From positions 1,426,001 through 1,490,000 of the forward strand of contig CBDFFR010000012.1 in NCBI GenBank assembly GCA_965246845.1: DNA of 64,000 nucleotides, written 5' to 3'. A program made the position numbers and the translations under genes. A model generated the notes under the pieces. The model was given only the letters and a program-made list of their open reading frames with translations, did not search any database and was not told where the DNA came from. The first letter of the stretch is position 1; the number at the start of each line of letters is the position of its first letter. Positions 54,449 through 63,260 of the stretch are shown here, piece after piece. This DNA comes from JBBRMW01 sp965246845. Its GTDB lineage: Bacteria; Chloroflexota; Anaerolineae; Aggregatilineales; UBA2796.

Positions 54449-55039
54449 TTATAAAACTTTTTCTGCGTTCGCCCGCACCACGTCGCCGATGTTTGTATAG
54501 CACTGCCGCAGGTAATCTTCCAGTTTGCGCCAGTCGGCTTCGGGGTCGGCGCTGGTGTGGCTGGTGATCAGGTCGACAGTGTTGTTGGCAAGGACGCGCA
54601 GTTCCGCCGAAGGGCGCGCCTCCGCGAGCGTGAGGCCGAAGATCGCGGCGTGCAGTTCGGTCATGGTCGCGATGAAGTTCGTCTTATCCGGCTGGCCGGA
54701 AAGCCGACGGTGATCGTCGTTGTAGCGTAATTCGAGCGCGCCGACCTGTACCGGGTCGAAGTGCAGGCCGGAATAGCGTTGCGCCATCGTGTAGAATTTC
54801 GTGTAATAACGCAGCACTTTTGCCTCGTCGTGATCTACTGGGACCCACGCCACCGACGCGCGCACCACGTAATAGGCCGCCAACAGCGAGCGCGGAAACG
54901 GGATGCGGAATTGTTCCTGACAGAGCGCGACGAGCAAGCGTAGCAGCTTCAACCAGTGGCGGTCATAATAGGCGCGCCAGCCCGTCGCCTCGAACCAGGC
55001 GACCCGCTCGGGACGGAATGTTGACGGGCGAGTGGTCAT
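54449..55039 (-). CDS. hypothetical helical protein
   Basis: 196 residues, predicted mostly alpha-helical. A hydrophobic helix (LKLLRLLVALCQEQFRI) and LLAAYYVVRASVAWVPV could associate with membranes. No known family is recognised. It stands alone between rsfS and the DUF433 pair. Confidence 0.6.
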   Translation of the reverse strand: MTTRPSTFRPERVAWFEATGWRAYYDRHWLKLLRLLVALCQEQFRIPFPRSLLAAYYVVRASVAWVPVDHDEAKVLRYYTKFYTMAQRYSGLHFDPVQVGALELRYNDDHRRLSGQPDKTNFIATMTELHAAIFGLTLAEARPSAELRVLANNTVDLITSHTSADPEADWRKLEDYLRQCYTNIGDVVRANAEKVL

Positions 55040-55132
55040 CCTATTCTTTCGGGTTTCACTATTTACCGCTTAAATTTTATAGGCACTATGTTAAACAATG
55101 ATGATAGAGCTTCGCCCACTGCTCAATGACAT

Positions 55133-55483
55133 TCAAAATGGTATATGCAATATTTGGTCAACGAAGTCTTGCGGCTTGCCCGCTACTATTACGATTTCAA
55201 GAAATTCGATTGCAGTCCCAACTGGCACGTCTTGATCCACCAGAATTACGCCTGGCATCGGAAGCGCTGCTGAGACCCGCGCCCAGACAAATCCGGGTAT
55301 CGTATCCAGATCGTGAGATAATAAAATCCGATTTTGCTGTGCAGCCCATCCCAATACTAGTGGATCGGGTTTGGTATAAAGTTCGGTGTCCTGCACACGG
55401 ACAATATCGACTTGTGGTAATCTCAGACGCAAGCCGCGCACAATGATATTATTAAAGTTTTCATCGGCAGCAAACCGCATCAT
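55133..55483 (-). CDS. DUF5615 family PIN-like protein (possible toxin)
   Basis: 116 residues. The first Asp of a PIN-like site is in FAADENFN, with a second acidic cluster in LLSHDLDTIPGF and VILVDQD, as in DUF5615 proteins. Its ATG overlaps the stop of the DUF433 gene (ATGA). Such pairs are treated as toxin-antitoxin modules, the DUF5615 member being the presumed RNase toxin. Confidence 0.75.
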   Translation of the reverse strand: MMRFAADENFNNIIVRGLRLRLPQVDIVRVQDTELYTKPDPLVLGWAAQQNRILLSHDLDTIPGFVWARVSAALPMPGVILVDQDVPVGTAIEFLEIVIVAGKPQDFVDQILHIPF

Positions 55484-55827
55484 TCCTGATTTTCATCTCG
55501 AACGCGAAGAATCTCAATGACTCTTTTCCGCAATTCTGAATCGGCTTGTCTGGCCTCAATTTCACGTCTATTTACATCAGCACGCGCGTCGCTTTCGGCC
55601 AAGTATTCATCGAGTTGTGACTGGTTCTGGAGGTAGTACGCAATGACGGCGTAGACCTGACCTAGCGAAATTGCTGTGAATTGTTCAGCAATATCTTCTG
55701 CGGAAAAGCCGCTTTTATAAGCATTCAGGACAAGATCAACCAACACGCGCGTTTGGCCTACTCTCAAAATGCCGTCGTCCTCCTTTCGCAACGGAACTTC
55801 GACCGGACTCAAAACGATTTCCATCAC
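55480..55827 (-). CDS. DUF433 family protein (possible antitoxin)
   Basis: 115 residues. A winged-helix-like core (VGQTRVLVDLVLNAYKSGFS, AEDIAEQFTAISLGQVYAVI) characteristic of DUF433 precedes a charged C-terminal helix that could bind the partner. First gene of the coupled pair. Confidence 0.78.
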   Translation of the reverse strand: MMEIVLSPVEVPLRKEDDGILRVGQTRVLVDLVLNAYKSGFSAEDIAEQFTAISLGQVYAVIAYYLQNQSQLDEYLAESDARADVNRREIEARQADSELRKRVIEILRVRDENQE

Positions 55828-56039
55828 ATATCCTTTCTTCGATGACTGCTATTATACGCTCATCGAGAACCATATAAAAATCGCAAAAACCAAGTGTCAG
55901 TTTAAACGTTTCAATCCGTCATATTGCACAAACGCGGCGTATCAGTTACGATTGTCCTGATTGCAAAAAGAGAGGCACAATAGACCTCCCGTCATGCTTG
56001 CATCATCTCTCGTTTTTGGACAGTTCAGGAGACATAGAC

Positions 56040-57326
56040 GTGTTGAAGAGAAAGTCGATTCTGTCGTTCCTCGCGCTTTTGCTTGCCGCAACCACATTTA
56101 GCGTAGCCGCGCCAACCCAGGCGCAAACTCCGGTGACAGTGCGCTGGCGCACTCGCGTCGATAGCGCCGACGAGCAGAAGGTTTACCAGACGATCAGCGA
56201 CAAATTGAGCGAACAGCTCAAGAGCAAGGGCATCACGCTCAAGTACGAGCCGCAGCCCGTCGATGGCTATTTCGAGAACCTCAAGGTGCAGCTCGCGAGC
56301 GGGACCGCGCCGGATATTTTCTGGCTGGCTGGCGCGTACGTCGCGAGTTATGCCACTGGCGGGACGATCCTCGACCTAAAGGACCTTGCGGCTGCCGATA
56401 AGGATTTCAGCACGAAGGACTTCTATGCCGCGCCGATGACCGAACTCACACACGGCGGCTCGCTGTGGGGCCTGCCGCGCGATGTCGGTCCGCTCGTCAT
56501 CTATTACAACGAAGACCTGTTCACGCAGGCCGGCCTCAAGACCCCCGCGCAACTCTCGGCGGATGGCAAGTGGAACTGGGACGAGTTCAACAAAGCCGCC
56601 GCCGCGCTTACCGATGCAAAGACCGGGACCTATGGTTTCGGCCACGACAACTGGTGGGGACCATGGGGCTACTGGCTGTACGCAGCGGGTGGCAGCCTCT
56701 TCAATGCAGATAAGACCGCCTGCAACCTCGGCAGCGAAGGCAGCTTGAAGGGTCTGCAAGCGTTGCAGGATGCCTATGTCAAGACCAAGACCTCGCCGCT
56801 CCCCGGCGCGCAGTCCTCCGGCCAGAATACGTGGCTTGCGGGCAATGAAGCGATGTTCTTCAATGGCCGCTGGTTCACGCCCGCCGCGCGCGGTGCGAAG
56901 TTCAAGTGGGGCGTCGCCGAAATGCCGGAAGGTCCGGGCGGCAAGTTCACCTGGGGCTTCTGGGGCGCGTATGCGGTCAACAGCAAGACCAAGCTCTCCA
57001 AAGAAGCCTGGGAAGTCGTAAAGGCGCTCACCTCGGCTGAGAATCAGGGTGCGGTCGCCGCGCTCGGCTCGAACATCCCCTCGCGCAATAGCAAGGCCGC
57101 GCAGGATGAATTCCTGAAGGTGAACCCGCCCGCCGATAACTCGCCGTTCCTCAAGAGCCTCGATTACGCGACGGGCGAATTCGCGCTGTGGGGCGGCGAC
57201 CTCGACAACATCCTCAACCAGATCATCCAGCCGGAACTGGATAAGGTTTGGCAGGGTACGCAGTCGCCCGCCGACTTCGCCAAGAAGGTCTGCCCGCAGG
57301 TAGACGCCGCGCTCGCCAAGAAGTAG
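56040..57326 (+). CDS. sugar ABC transporter substrate-binding protein
   Basis: 428 residues, GTG start at 56040 with AGGAGA eight bases upstream. The signal peptide (FLALLLAATTFSVAAPTQAQ) leads to a family 1 solute-binding fold with LASGTAPDIFWLAGAYVASY and SLWGLPRDVGPLVIYYNEDL, an MsmE/MalE-like plan. Operon with the two permeases, epimerase and GH13 suggests an oligosaccharide (alpha-glucan) ligand, by inference. Confidence 0.9.
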   Translation: MLKRKSILSFLALLLAATTFSVAAPTQAQTPVTVRWRTRVDSADEQKVYQTISDKLSEQLKSKGITLKYEPQPVDGYFENLKVQLASGTAPDIFWLAGAYVASYATGGTILDLKDLAAADKDFSTKDFYAAPMTELTHGGSLWGLPRDVGPLVIYYNEDLFTQAGLKTPAQLSADGKWNWDEFNKAAAALTDAKTGTYGFGHDNWWGPWGYWLYAAGGSLFNADKTACNLGSEGSLKGLQALQDAYVKTKTSPLPGAQSSGQNTWLAGNEAMFFNGRWFTPAARGAKFKWGVAEMPEGPGGKFTWGFWGAYAVNSKTKLSKEAWEVVKALTSAENQGAVAALGSNIPSRNSKAAQDEFLKVNPPADNSPFLKSLDYATGEFALWGGDLDNILNQIIQPELDKVWQGTQSPADFAKKVCPQVDAALAKK

Positions 57327-57351
57327 TCTTGACCGTTAATCCGGTGAAGAT

Positions 57352-57451
57352 GGGTCGGGCAAGCCTGACCCCTACACCGGAACGCACGTAGTGTGTAGGG
57401 CGGGGCTTGACCCGCCCGGTATGAAAGTGGGTCGGACTTATCCGACCCTTA
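57352..57451. repeat. three palindromes of the CCCTACA/TGTAGGG family
   Basis: GGGTCGGGCAAGCCTGACC into CCCTACA, a spacer, TGTAGGGCGGGGCTTGACCC with closing GCCC, then GGGTCGGACTTATCCGACCC. They separate the binding-protein gene from the permeases. Confidence 0.65.
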
Positions 57452-57516
57452 CGCCGCACGGTGACAACTTAATCCAGTTCTGCGCAGACATTTTACGAGA
57501 TCAGAGGCTCAAGTTA

Positions 57517-59214
57517 GTGGCAACCGCGACCTTTAATACCTCTCTCAATACACGAACGCAACCCAATTATCTATGGCTCCCCCTGCTCGTCGCGTGGCAT
57601 TTGCTGGTTGGCGGCGTGCTGGTTTTCGGGGCGATCATTGCAGCGACACAAAACCGCCTGTTCGGGCTGGACCTGAGCGGCGCGGATGTACTCGCACGGA
57701 CGTTGATCGCCATAGTCGTGCTGGCAATGGGTGCGTTTTCGCTGTTTACGGCCTACGCGGTCGTGACGCGCAAGCGCATCGGGCGGGCGCTCTCGCTCAT
57801 CATCGACTATGTGGGTTTTATCGCGTTCCTCGTGACGACGCTGCAAGCGCTGAACGTCTTCAACGGCGTGACGGCGCTCGCGGATGCTATCGAACGCTCG
57901 TGGCCGTATGCGCTCGGTTATATCATCCTTCTCGTCGCTTATGCGCAGATTGGTCGCCTCCCGGATCGGCTGCACGCGCCATTGCGCCGCGTTGGAAGCA
58001 TCGCGCTCGCCATCCTCGGCGTGCTGCTGCTGTTGCAATTCGGCGTGCTGAACAGCTTAATCGATGCGGTGAGCCACATCGGTCCCGCGCTCCCCTTCTT
58101 CGTACTGACGCTCGCTTTCGGCGCGATGGGCTGGCTGATGTTTCGGCATCCGGCGGCGGTTGCCTTCCGTGAGACGCTCGCCACGCGCGAGGCAGTGATG
58201 GGGCTGCTGTTCCTCTCGCCCAATCTGCTCGGCTTCGTCGTTTTCTTCGCCGGACCTCTGATCGTCGCGCTGTTCCTCAGCTTTACGCAATACGAACTGT
58301 TTACACCGCCGAAGTGGATCGGTACGCAGAACTATACGGAAATTCTGGGCGTGAACATCGCCGCGAGCGACAACCCGACCGCCGAAGCCAGCACGCTTGT
58401 CCCGGCGATTTATCAGGAAGTCGGGCGCGTGACGCTGATCAACCGCACGTATATCTTCACCGCGACCGACCCGGTGTTCTGGATCGCGCTTCGTAACACG
58501 ATCATGTGGGTGATCCTGATCGTTCCGCTCTCAATCCTGCCCGCGCTGGGACTGGCGGTGCTGCTCAATAGCAAGGTTCGCGGCGTCGGCTTCTTCCGAC
58601 CGCTGTTTTTCCTGCCTGTGGTTGCAGGCGTGGTCGGCGTGTCGCTGATCTGGGTCTGGCTCTACAACGCGGACATTGGCTCGTTCAATTCGCTGATCGG
58701 CAGCATCGTCGAGACTGTGAACCGCCTCAGCGGGCGGCAACTGCTGACCAACCCGAAAATCAATTGGCTCACGCATCAGGATTCAGCGCTGTTCTCGATT
58801 GCGTTCATGGCCGCGTGGATGAACCTCGGTTACAACATGATCATCTTCCTCGCGGGCTTGCAGAATATTCCGCGCCCGCTCTACGAGGCGGCGCGCGTCG
58901 ATGGCGCGACGGGAACGAAGGCGTTCCGCTTCATCACCCTGCCGATGCTCGCGCCGACCACCTTTTTCGTGGTCACGACGACGCTCATCAACGCTTTTCA
59001 GGTCTTCACCGAACCCTACGTGATGGGCTTCAACAACGGGCGTGGACCCGGCAACAGCACGGTCACGGGCGTTGTCTATCTGTACAATATCGGCTTCGCC
59101 AGCTCGAACCACATGGGCTATGCGTCCGCGATTGCGTGGGTGCTGGTCGTGATCATCTTCATCATCACCTTCATTCAGTTCCGCGCGTCGGAACGGTATA
59201 CGAACGTAACGTAG
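57517..59214 (+). CDS. extended MalF-type sugar ABC permease
   Basis: 565 residues from GTG 57517 (AGAGG upstream). The C-terminal 300 residues are a MalF-like permease (FLSPNLLGFVVFFAGPLIVA ... EAARVDGATGTKAFRFITLP as the EAA loop). About 250 extra N-terminal residues add roughly six hydrophobic segments (WLPLLVAWHLLVGGVLVFGA and others), not seen in ordinary MalF. Works with the MalG-type protein; the ATPase must be elsewhere. Confidence 0.88.
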   Translation: MATATFNTSLNTRTQPNYLWLPLLVAWHLLVGGVLVFGAIIAATQNRLFGLDLSGADVLARTLIAIVVLAMGAFSLFTAYAVVTRKRIGRALSLIIDYVGFIAFLVTTLQALNVFNGVTALADAIERSWPYALGYIILLVAYAQIGRLPDRLHAPLRRVGSIALAILGVLLLLQFGVLNSLIDAVSHIGPALPFFVLTLAFGAMGWLMFRHPAAVAFRETLATREAVMGLLFLSPNLLGFVVFFAGPLIVALFLSFTQYELFTPPKWIGTQNYTEILGVNIAASDNPTAEASTLVPAIYQEVGRVTLINRTYIFTATDPVFWIALRNTIMWVILIVPLSILPALGLAVLLNSKVRGVGFFRPLFFLPVVAGVVGVSLIWVWLYNADIGSFNSLIGSIVETVNRLSGRQLLTNPKINWLTHQDSALFSIAFMAAWMNLGYNMIIFLAGLQNIPRPLYEAARVDGATGTKAFRFITLPMLAPTTFFVVTTTLINAFQVFTEPYVMGFNNGRGPGNSTVTGVVYLYNIGFASSNHMGYASAIAWVLVVIIFIITFIQFRASERYTNVT

Positions 59215-59227
59215 GAGCGGAATTCCC

Positions 59228-60436
59228 ATGACGACCCCCGCATTCGGCAAAATTCCGCGCGCGACTCAGATCATGATCATCATGCTGCTTGTGGTCATGC
59301 TGCTGGTCATCCTCTACCCGTTCTTCTACATGGTCGGTACTTCGCTCAAGGTCAACTCGGAAATCTATGGCAATCGTTCGCTGCTGCCTTATGCACCCGC
59401 GACGACGACCATCAACGGAAAGGAAGAGTCGCTCTACGAGCAGGTGAACAGCGAAGGCCAGACCGTACAATTGATTCGGATCGGCGCGGCGCAAAGCACG
59501 GGAACCTTCGCGGACCCGGCGAACCCGGCCAGCACCGTTGATGTGCCGCTCGGACAATCGGAGATCGACCCCTCGCAGCCCGCGCTCACGATCAACGGCG
59601 AGAGCTACAAGATTTATAAAGTGCAGGTCGATGGCACGACGCGCAGCCTCGCACTGTTGCGCCGCAACAAGATCAGCCAGTACGCGCCGCCGGGCAAGCC
59701 TGAGCAGGTCGTGCTGATCGCCGACGACAAGGTGAAATCGGTAATGGTCTTTGCCCCCCAGTGGCAGAACTATACGCAGGTCCTGACGCTGCAAAACATG
59801 GGTCGCGCGCTTATCAACACCAGCCTCGTGACGCTCCTCGTGACTGCCGGGACGCTGTTCACCAGCGCATTGGGCGGCTATGCTTTCGCGCGTATGAACT
59901 TCCCGGCGCGCGGCGGGCTGTTCCTGATTTACCTGGGGACTCTGATGGTCCCGTTCGTGGTCATCATCATTCCGCTTTACCAGTTGATGAATGCAATAGG
60001 CTGGATCAATCACCTCTCGTCGCTGATTTATCCCTGGGTGTTCAGCGCCTACGGCACGTTCTTCATGCGGCAGTTCTTCCAGAGCATCCCCAAAGACCTC
60101 GAAGAAGCGGCGATTGTGGATGGCGCAACGCGACTCGGCGTGCTGTGGCGCGTGTTCGTGCCGCTCTCGCTCGCGCCGCTCGGTACGCTCGCGACCTTCA
60201 CCTTCCTCTATGCGTGGAATAGCTTCCTGTGGCCGCTGATCAGCGTGAATAGCGGGAACACCAAGGATCAGGTGCTATCGCTGGCGCTGAACGTGCTGCG
60301 CGGCCAGTCGGCGCAGGGGCCGGGGTTGGTCATGGCGGGCGCGACGCTCTCCATCGTCCCAGCCATGATCATCTTCATCTTCGCCCAGCGCTATTTTATC
60401 GAAGGCGTTTCGACGACCGGCCTGGCGGGGCGCTAG
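59228..60436 (+). CDS. extended MalG-type sugar ABC permease
   Basis: 402 residues, about 120 longer than usual. After the first membrane helix (IMIIMLLVVMLLVILYPFF) a soluble extracytoplasmic insert of about 140 residues occurs, before five more helices. The EAA loop EEAAIVDGATRLGVLWRVFV is present. Starts 13 bases after the MalF-type stop. Confidence 0.9.
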   Translation: MTTPAFGKIPRATQIMIIMLLVVMLLVILYPFFYMVGTSLKVNSEIYGNRSLLPYAPATTTINGKEESLYEQVNSEGQTVQLIRIGAAQSTGTFADPANPASTVDVPLGQSEIDPSQPALTINGESYKIYKVQVDGTTRSLALLRRNKISQYAPPGKPEQVVLIADDKVKSVMVFAPQWQNYTQVLTLQNMGRALINTSLVTLLVTAGTLFTSALGGYAFARMNFPARGGLFLIYLGTLMVPFVVIIIPLYQLMNAIGWINHLSSLIYPWVFSAYGTFFMRQFFQSIPKDLEEAAIVDGATRLGVLWRVFVPLSLAPLGTLATFTFLYAWNSFLWPLISVNSGNTKDQVLSLALNVLRGQSAQGPGLVMAGATLSIVPAMIIFIFAQRYFIEGVSTTGLAGR

Positions 60437-60498
60437 TCCAGCATCTACAAATTAGCGCCCGCTCGCGCAAAATAATTCCGGAAGGTACACTTCCGCGC

Positions 60499-61452
60499 AT
60501 GTCTATCTATCTTGTCACCGGGGGAGCCGGGTTCATCGGTTCCAGTATGGTCGAGGCGCTGCTTGAGCGCGGTCACACCGTCCGCGTGGTCGATAATCTG
60601 ACGAGCGGACGGCGTGAGAATTTGCAGCGCCTCTCCGGTCCGCTCGATGTAGCCGAACTGGACATCAACGAGACGGAAGCGCTCACGAAGGCGATGCGCG
60701 GCGTCGAAATCGTGATTCACCTCGCGGCGCTGGCTTCCGTGCAGGCATCCATGCGTGACCCGTTGCGCACGCACCACGTCAACGCGACTGGAACGCTCTC
60801 GGTACTGATTGCGGCGCGTGATGCAAAAGCGCGGCGCGTGCTTTATGCGGGGTCCTCTGCTGCGTATGGCGATGCTGACATCGCGACCGAAATCCTGCCG
60901 CCCAAGCCGCTTTCGCCCTACGGCGCGGCGAAACTGTCCGGCGAAATGTACTGCGCGGCATTCGCCAACGCCTACGGCCTTGAAACCGTGATCCTACGCT
61001 ATTTCAACATCTTCGGACCGCGACAGGACCCTGCTTCCGAATATGCCGCTGTCGTGCCGCGCTTCATCACGGGGTTACTGCGTGGCGTGCCGCCGACGAT
61101 TTACGGAGACGGCCAGCAAACGCGCGATTTTACCTACGTTGGCAACGTCGTTCACGCCAACCTGCTCGCTGCCGCAGCCGACCCGGCGCGCGTGAGCGGC
61201 GAAACCTTCAATATCGCGACCGGAAACCCGCTAACGCTGCTCGACCTCACTGCCGCCATAGGTAAGGCGCTCAACCGCAATGTGCAGCCGCGTTTTGAGC
61301 CTGCCCGCGCCGGGGATATTCGCCACTCGCAGGCGAACATCGACAAGGCAGGCGAACGGCTCGGCTATGAACCCGTGATCGACTTCGCGGAAGGGCTGCG
61401 CCGCACGCTTGATTGGTACAAAGAACACGCCCCCTCAAAGGAACCCTCATGA
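60499..61452 (+). CDS. NAD-dependent sugar-nucleotide epimerase (GalE/extended SDR)
   Basis: 317 residues. Rossmann TGGAGFIGSS, catalytic Ser in YAGSSAAYG, and SPYGAAKLSGE with the Tyr and Lys. Extended-SDR C-terminus with TRDFTYVGNVV. Likely epimerises a UDP-hexose, possibly a UDP-glucose 4-epimerase type, but substrate is not certain. Confidence 0.88.
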   Translation: MSIYLVTGGAGFIGSSMVEALLERGHTVRVVDNLTSGRRENLQRLSGPLDVAELDINETEALTKAMRGVEIVIHLAALASVQASMRDPLRTHHVNATGTLSVLIAARDAKARRVLYAGSSAAYGDADIATEILPPKPLSPYGAAKLSGEMYCAAFANAYGLETVILRYFNIFGPRQDPASEYAAVVPRFITGLLRGVPPTIYGDGQQTRDFTYVGNVVHANLLAAAADPARVSGETFNIATGNPLTLLDLTAAIGKALNRNVQPRFEPARAGDIRHSQANIDKAGERLGYEPVIDFAEGLRRTLDWYKEHAPSKEPS

Positions 61453-63248
61453 CGGACCAGACCGGGATCGGTGATTTCATCTTCGGGACGCTCGCAACCA
61501 CAGAAGATCGCGTGCGGACGTTGCTCGATTCGCGGCGTGGCATCTCCGAGCCGCTGCTCGTGCGTGATGCGGATGGGACCATCCGTGTGACGCTCACCGC
61601 CGGACCGGATGCACCTGTCGAGTCGGTCACGCTCTACTACACTACTGACGGCAGCGACCCGCGACCGGATGTTCCCGGCACACTCGAACGCGCTTTCCAC
61701 GAATATCGCCCGCAATGGGATACGCTGCTCTTCGCCTATCTGCGCACCTTCGAGGCAACGATCCCGGCGGGCAGCCTTCCTGAAACGGGGCTGCTACGTT
61801 ACCGTGTGCAGGGTATTTCGATGGGTGGCGCGGTGTATGAAACCGGGCGGCGCTATTCTTTGCTGCTGGAAGCGCATCCGGTCCCGGAATGGCTCGCGAG
61901 CGCGGTCATCTATCATGTTTTCGTTGACCGCTTCGCCACGACCGACAGCGCACCGTTCGCGCAGCACGATGATTACGGTCAGTTCTTCGGCGGGACACTG
62001 CGCGGCATCATCCAGAAGCTGGACTACCTCGCCGAACTCGGCGCGACCTGTTTGTGGCTTTCCCCGGTGTTCCCGTCACCCTCGCATCACGGCTACGACG
62101 CGACCGACTTCACGGAGATCGAGCCGCGCCTCGGCACGAAAGACGATTTGCGCGAACTCGTTCAAGCTGCACACGCCCGGCAAATGCACGTCCTGCTCGA
62201 TTTCGTGCCGAACCACGTTTCGGAAACGCACCCGTTTTTCGTCTCCGCACGGACCGACCCCGCTTCACCCTATCGCGATTACTTCACTTTCACGGATTGG
62301 CCGGATGAGTACGAAACGTTTTTCGGCGTGAAGTCGCTCCCGCAGATCAATAATGAAAATGCGGCAGCGCGCAAGTACGTGATCGACAGCGCCCTGTATT
62401 GGATGCGCGAATTCGGCGTGGATGGCTACCGCCTCGATTATGCTTACGGTCCGAGCCACGATTTTTGGGCGGAATATTACGCGGCAGTCAAGGCGCAGGA
62501 CCCGCAGAGCGTCCACTTCGGCGAGATCGTAGAGACGCCGGAACTGCTCGCCAGCTATGAAGGGCGCATGGACGGCGCACTCGATTTTCACTTTCTTGCG
62601 GCGGTGCGCAAGACCTTTGCCTTCGATACGATGACGGTGGACGCCTTCGACGATTGGCTGACTCGGCATCAGGCGTACTTTCGTGGACGGCAGTTCGCGC
62701 TCCCGACCTTTCTGGATAACCATGACCTGAACCGCTTCCTGTGGGCAGCGAGCGGCGATACGCGGCGGCAAAAAATCGCAGCGCTGGTGCAATTCACGCT
62801 GCCCGCGACGCCGATTATTTACTACGGAAGCGAGGCGGGTTTGCGGCAGCGGCGCGACATCCGGCAGGGCAGCCTCGCGATTATGGAAGAGTCGCGCGTG
62901 CCGATGGCTTGGGACGCGCCCGACGCGGATATGCTCTCGTATTACAGGCAGTTGACCGCGTTGCGCCGTGAGATCGGCGGGGCGCTGCAAGGCTCACGCG
63001 AGACGCTCATCGCGGATGCGCAGACCGGGCATTATGTCTACGGCTACTACGCCATCGACGGCACAGATTTCGATGGCGAAATGGGCGTGCTGGTCCTGAT
63101 CAACCACAGCGAGGACGCCGCCGAACTGGTGGTCGATGCGCCGGGCGTCTGGCGCGATTTATTCAGCGATGCGCAGGTCTTCGGGTCGCCTGCGCTAGTT
63201 CTGATTATGGCTGCAGAGACTGGGACGGCGCTGGTCCGCGTGAGCTGA
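61449..63248 (+). CDS. GH13 alpha-amylase family enzyme (neopullulanase/cyclomaltodextrinase-like)
   Basis: 599 residues from ATG 61449, overlapping the epimerase stop. An N-terminal beta-sandwich (about 1-140; ESVTLYYTTDGSDPRPD) precedes the TIM barrel with conserved regions DFVPNH, GVDGYRLDYA (nucleophile Asp), HFGEIVE (acid Glu) and FLDNHDLNRF. A C-terminal beta domain follows. No signal peptide, so it acts in the cytoplasm on imported alpha-glucans. Confidence 0.92.
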   Translation: MTDQTGIGDFIFGTLATTEDRVRTLLDSRRGISEPLLVRDADGTIRVTLTAGPDAPVESVTLYYTTDGSDPRPDVPGTLERAFHEYRPQWDTLLFAYLRTFEATIPAGSLPETGLLRYRVQGISMGGAVYETGRRYSLLLEAHPVPEWLASAVIYHVFVDRFATTDSAPFAQHDDYGQFFGGTLRGIIQKLDYLAELGATCLWLSPVFPSPSHHGYDATDFTEIEPRLGTKDDLRELVQAAHARQMHVLLDFVPNHVSETHPFFVSARTDPASPYRDYFTFTDWPDEYETFFGVKSLPQINNENAAARKYVIDSALYWMREFGVDGYRLDYAYGPSHDFWAEYYAAVKAQDPQSVHFGEIVETPELLASYEGRMDGALDFHFLAAVRKTFAFDTMTVDAFDDWLTRHQAYFRGRQFALPTFLDNHDLNRFLWAASGDTRRQKIAALVQFTLPATPIIYYGSEAGLRQRRDIRQGSLAIMEESRVPMAWDAPDADMLSYYRQLTALRREIGGALQGSRETLIADAQTGHYVYGYYAIDGTDFDGEMGVLVLINHSEDAAELVVDAPGVWRDLFSDAQVFGSPALVLIMAAETGTALVRVS

Positions 63249-63260
63249 TCAACAGAGTAT

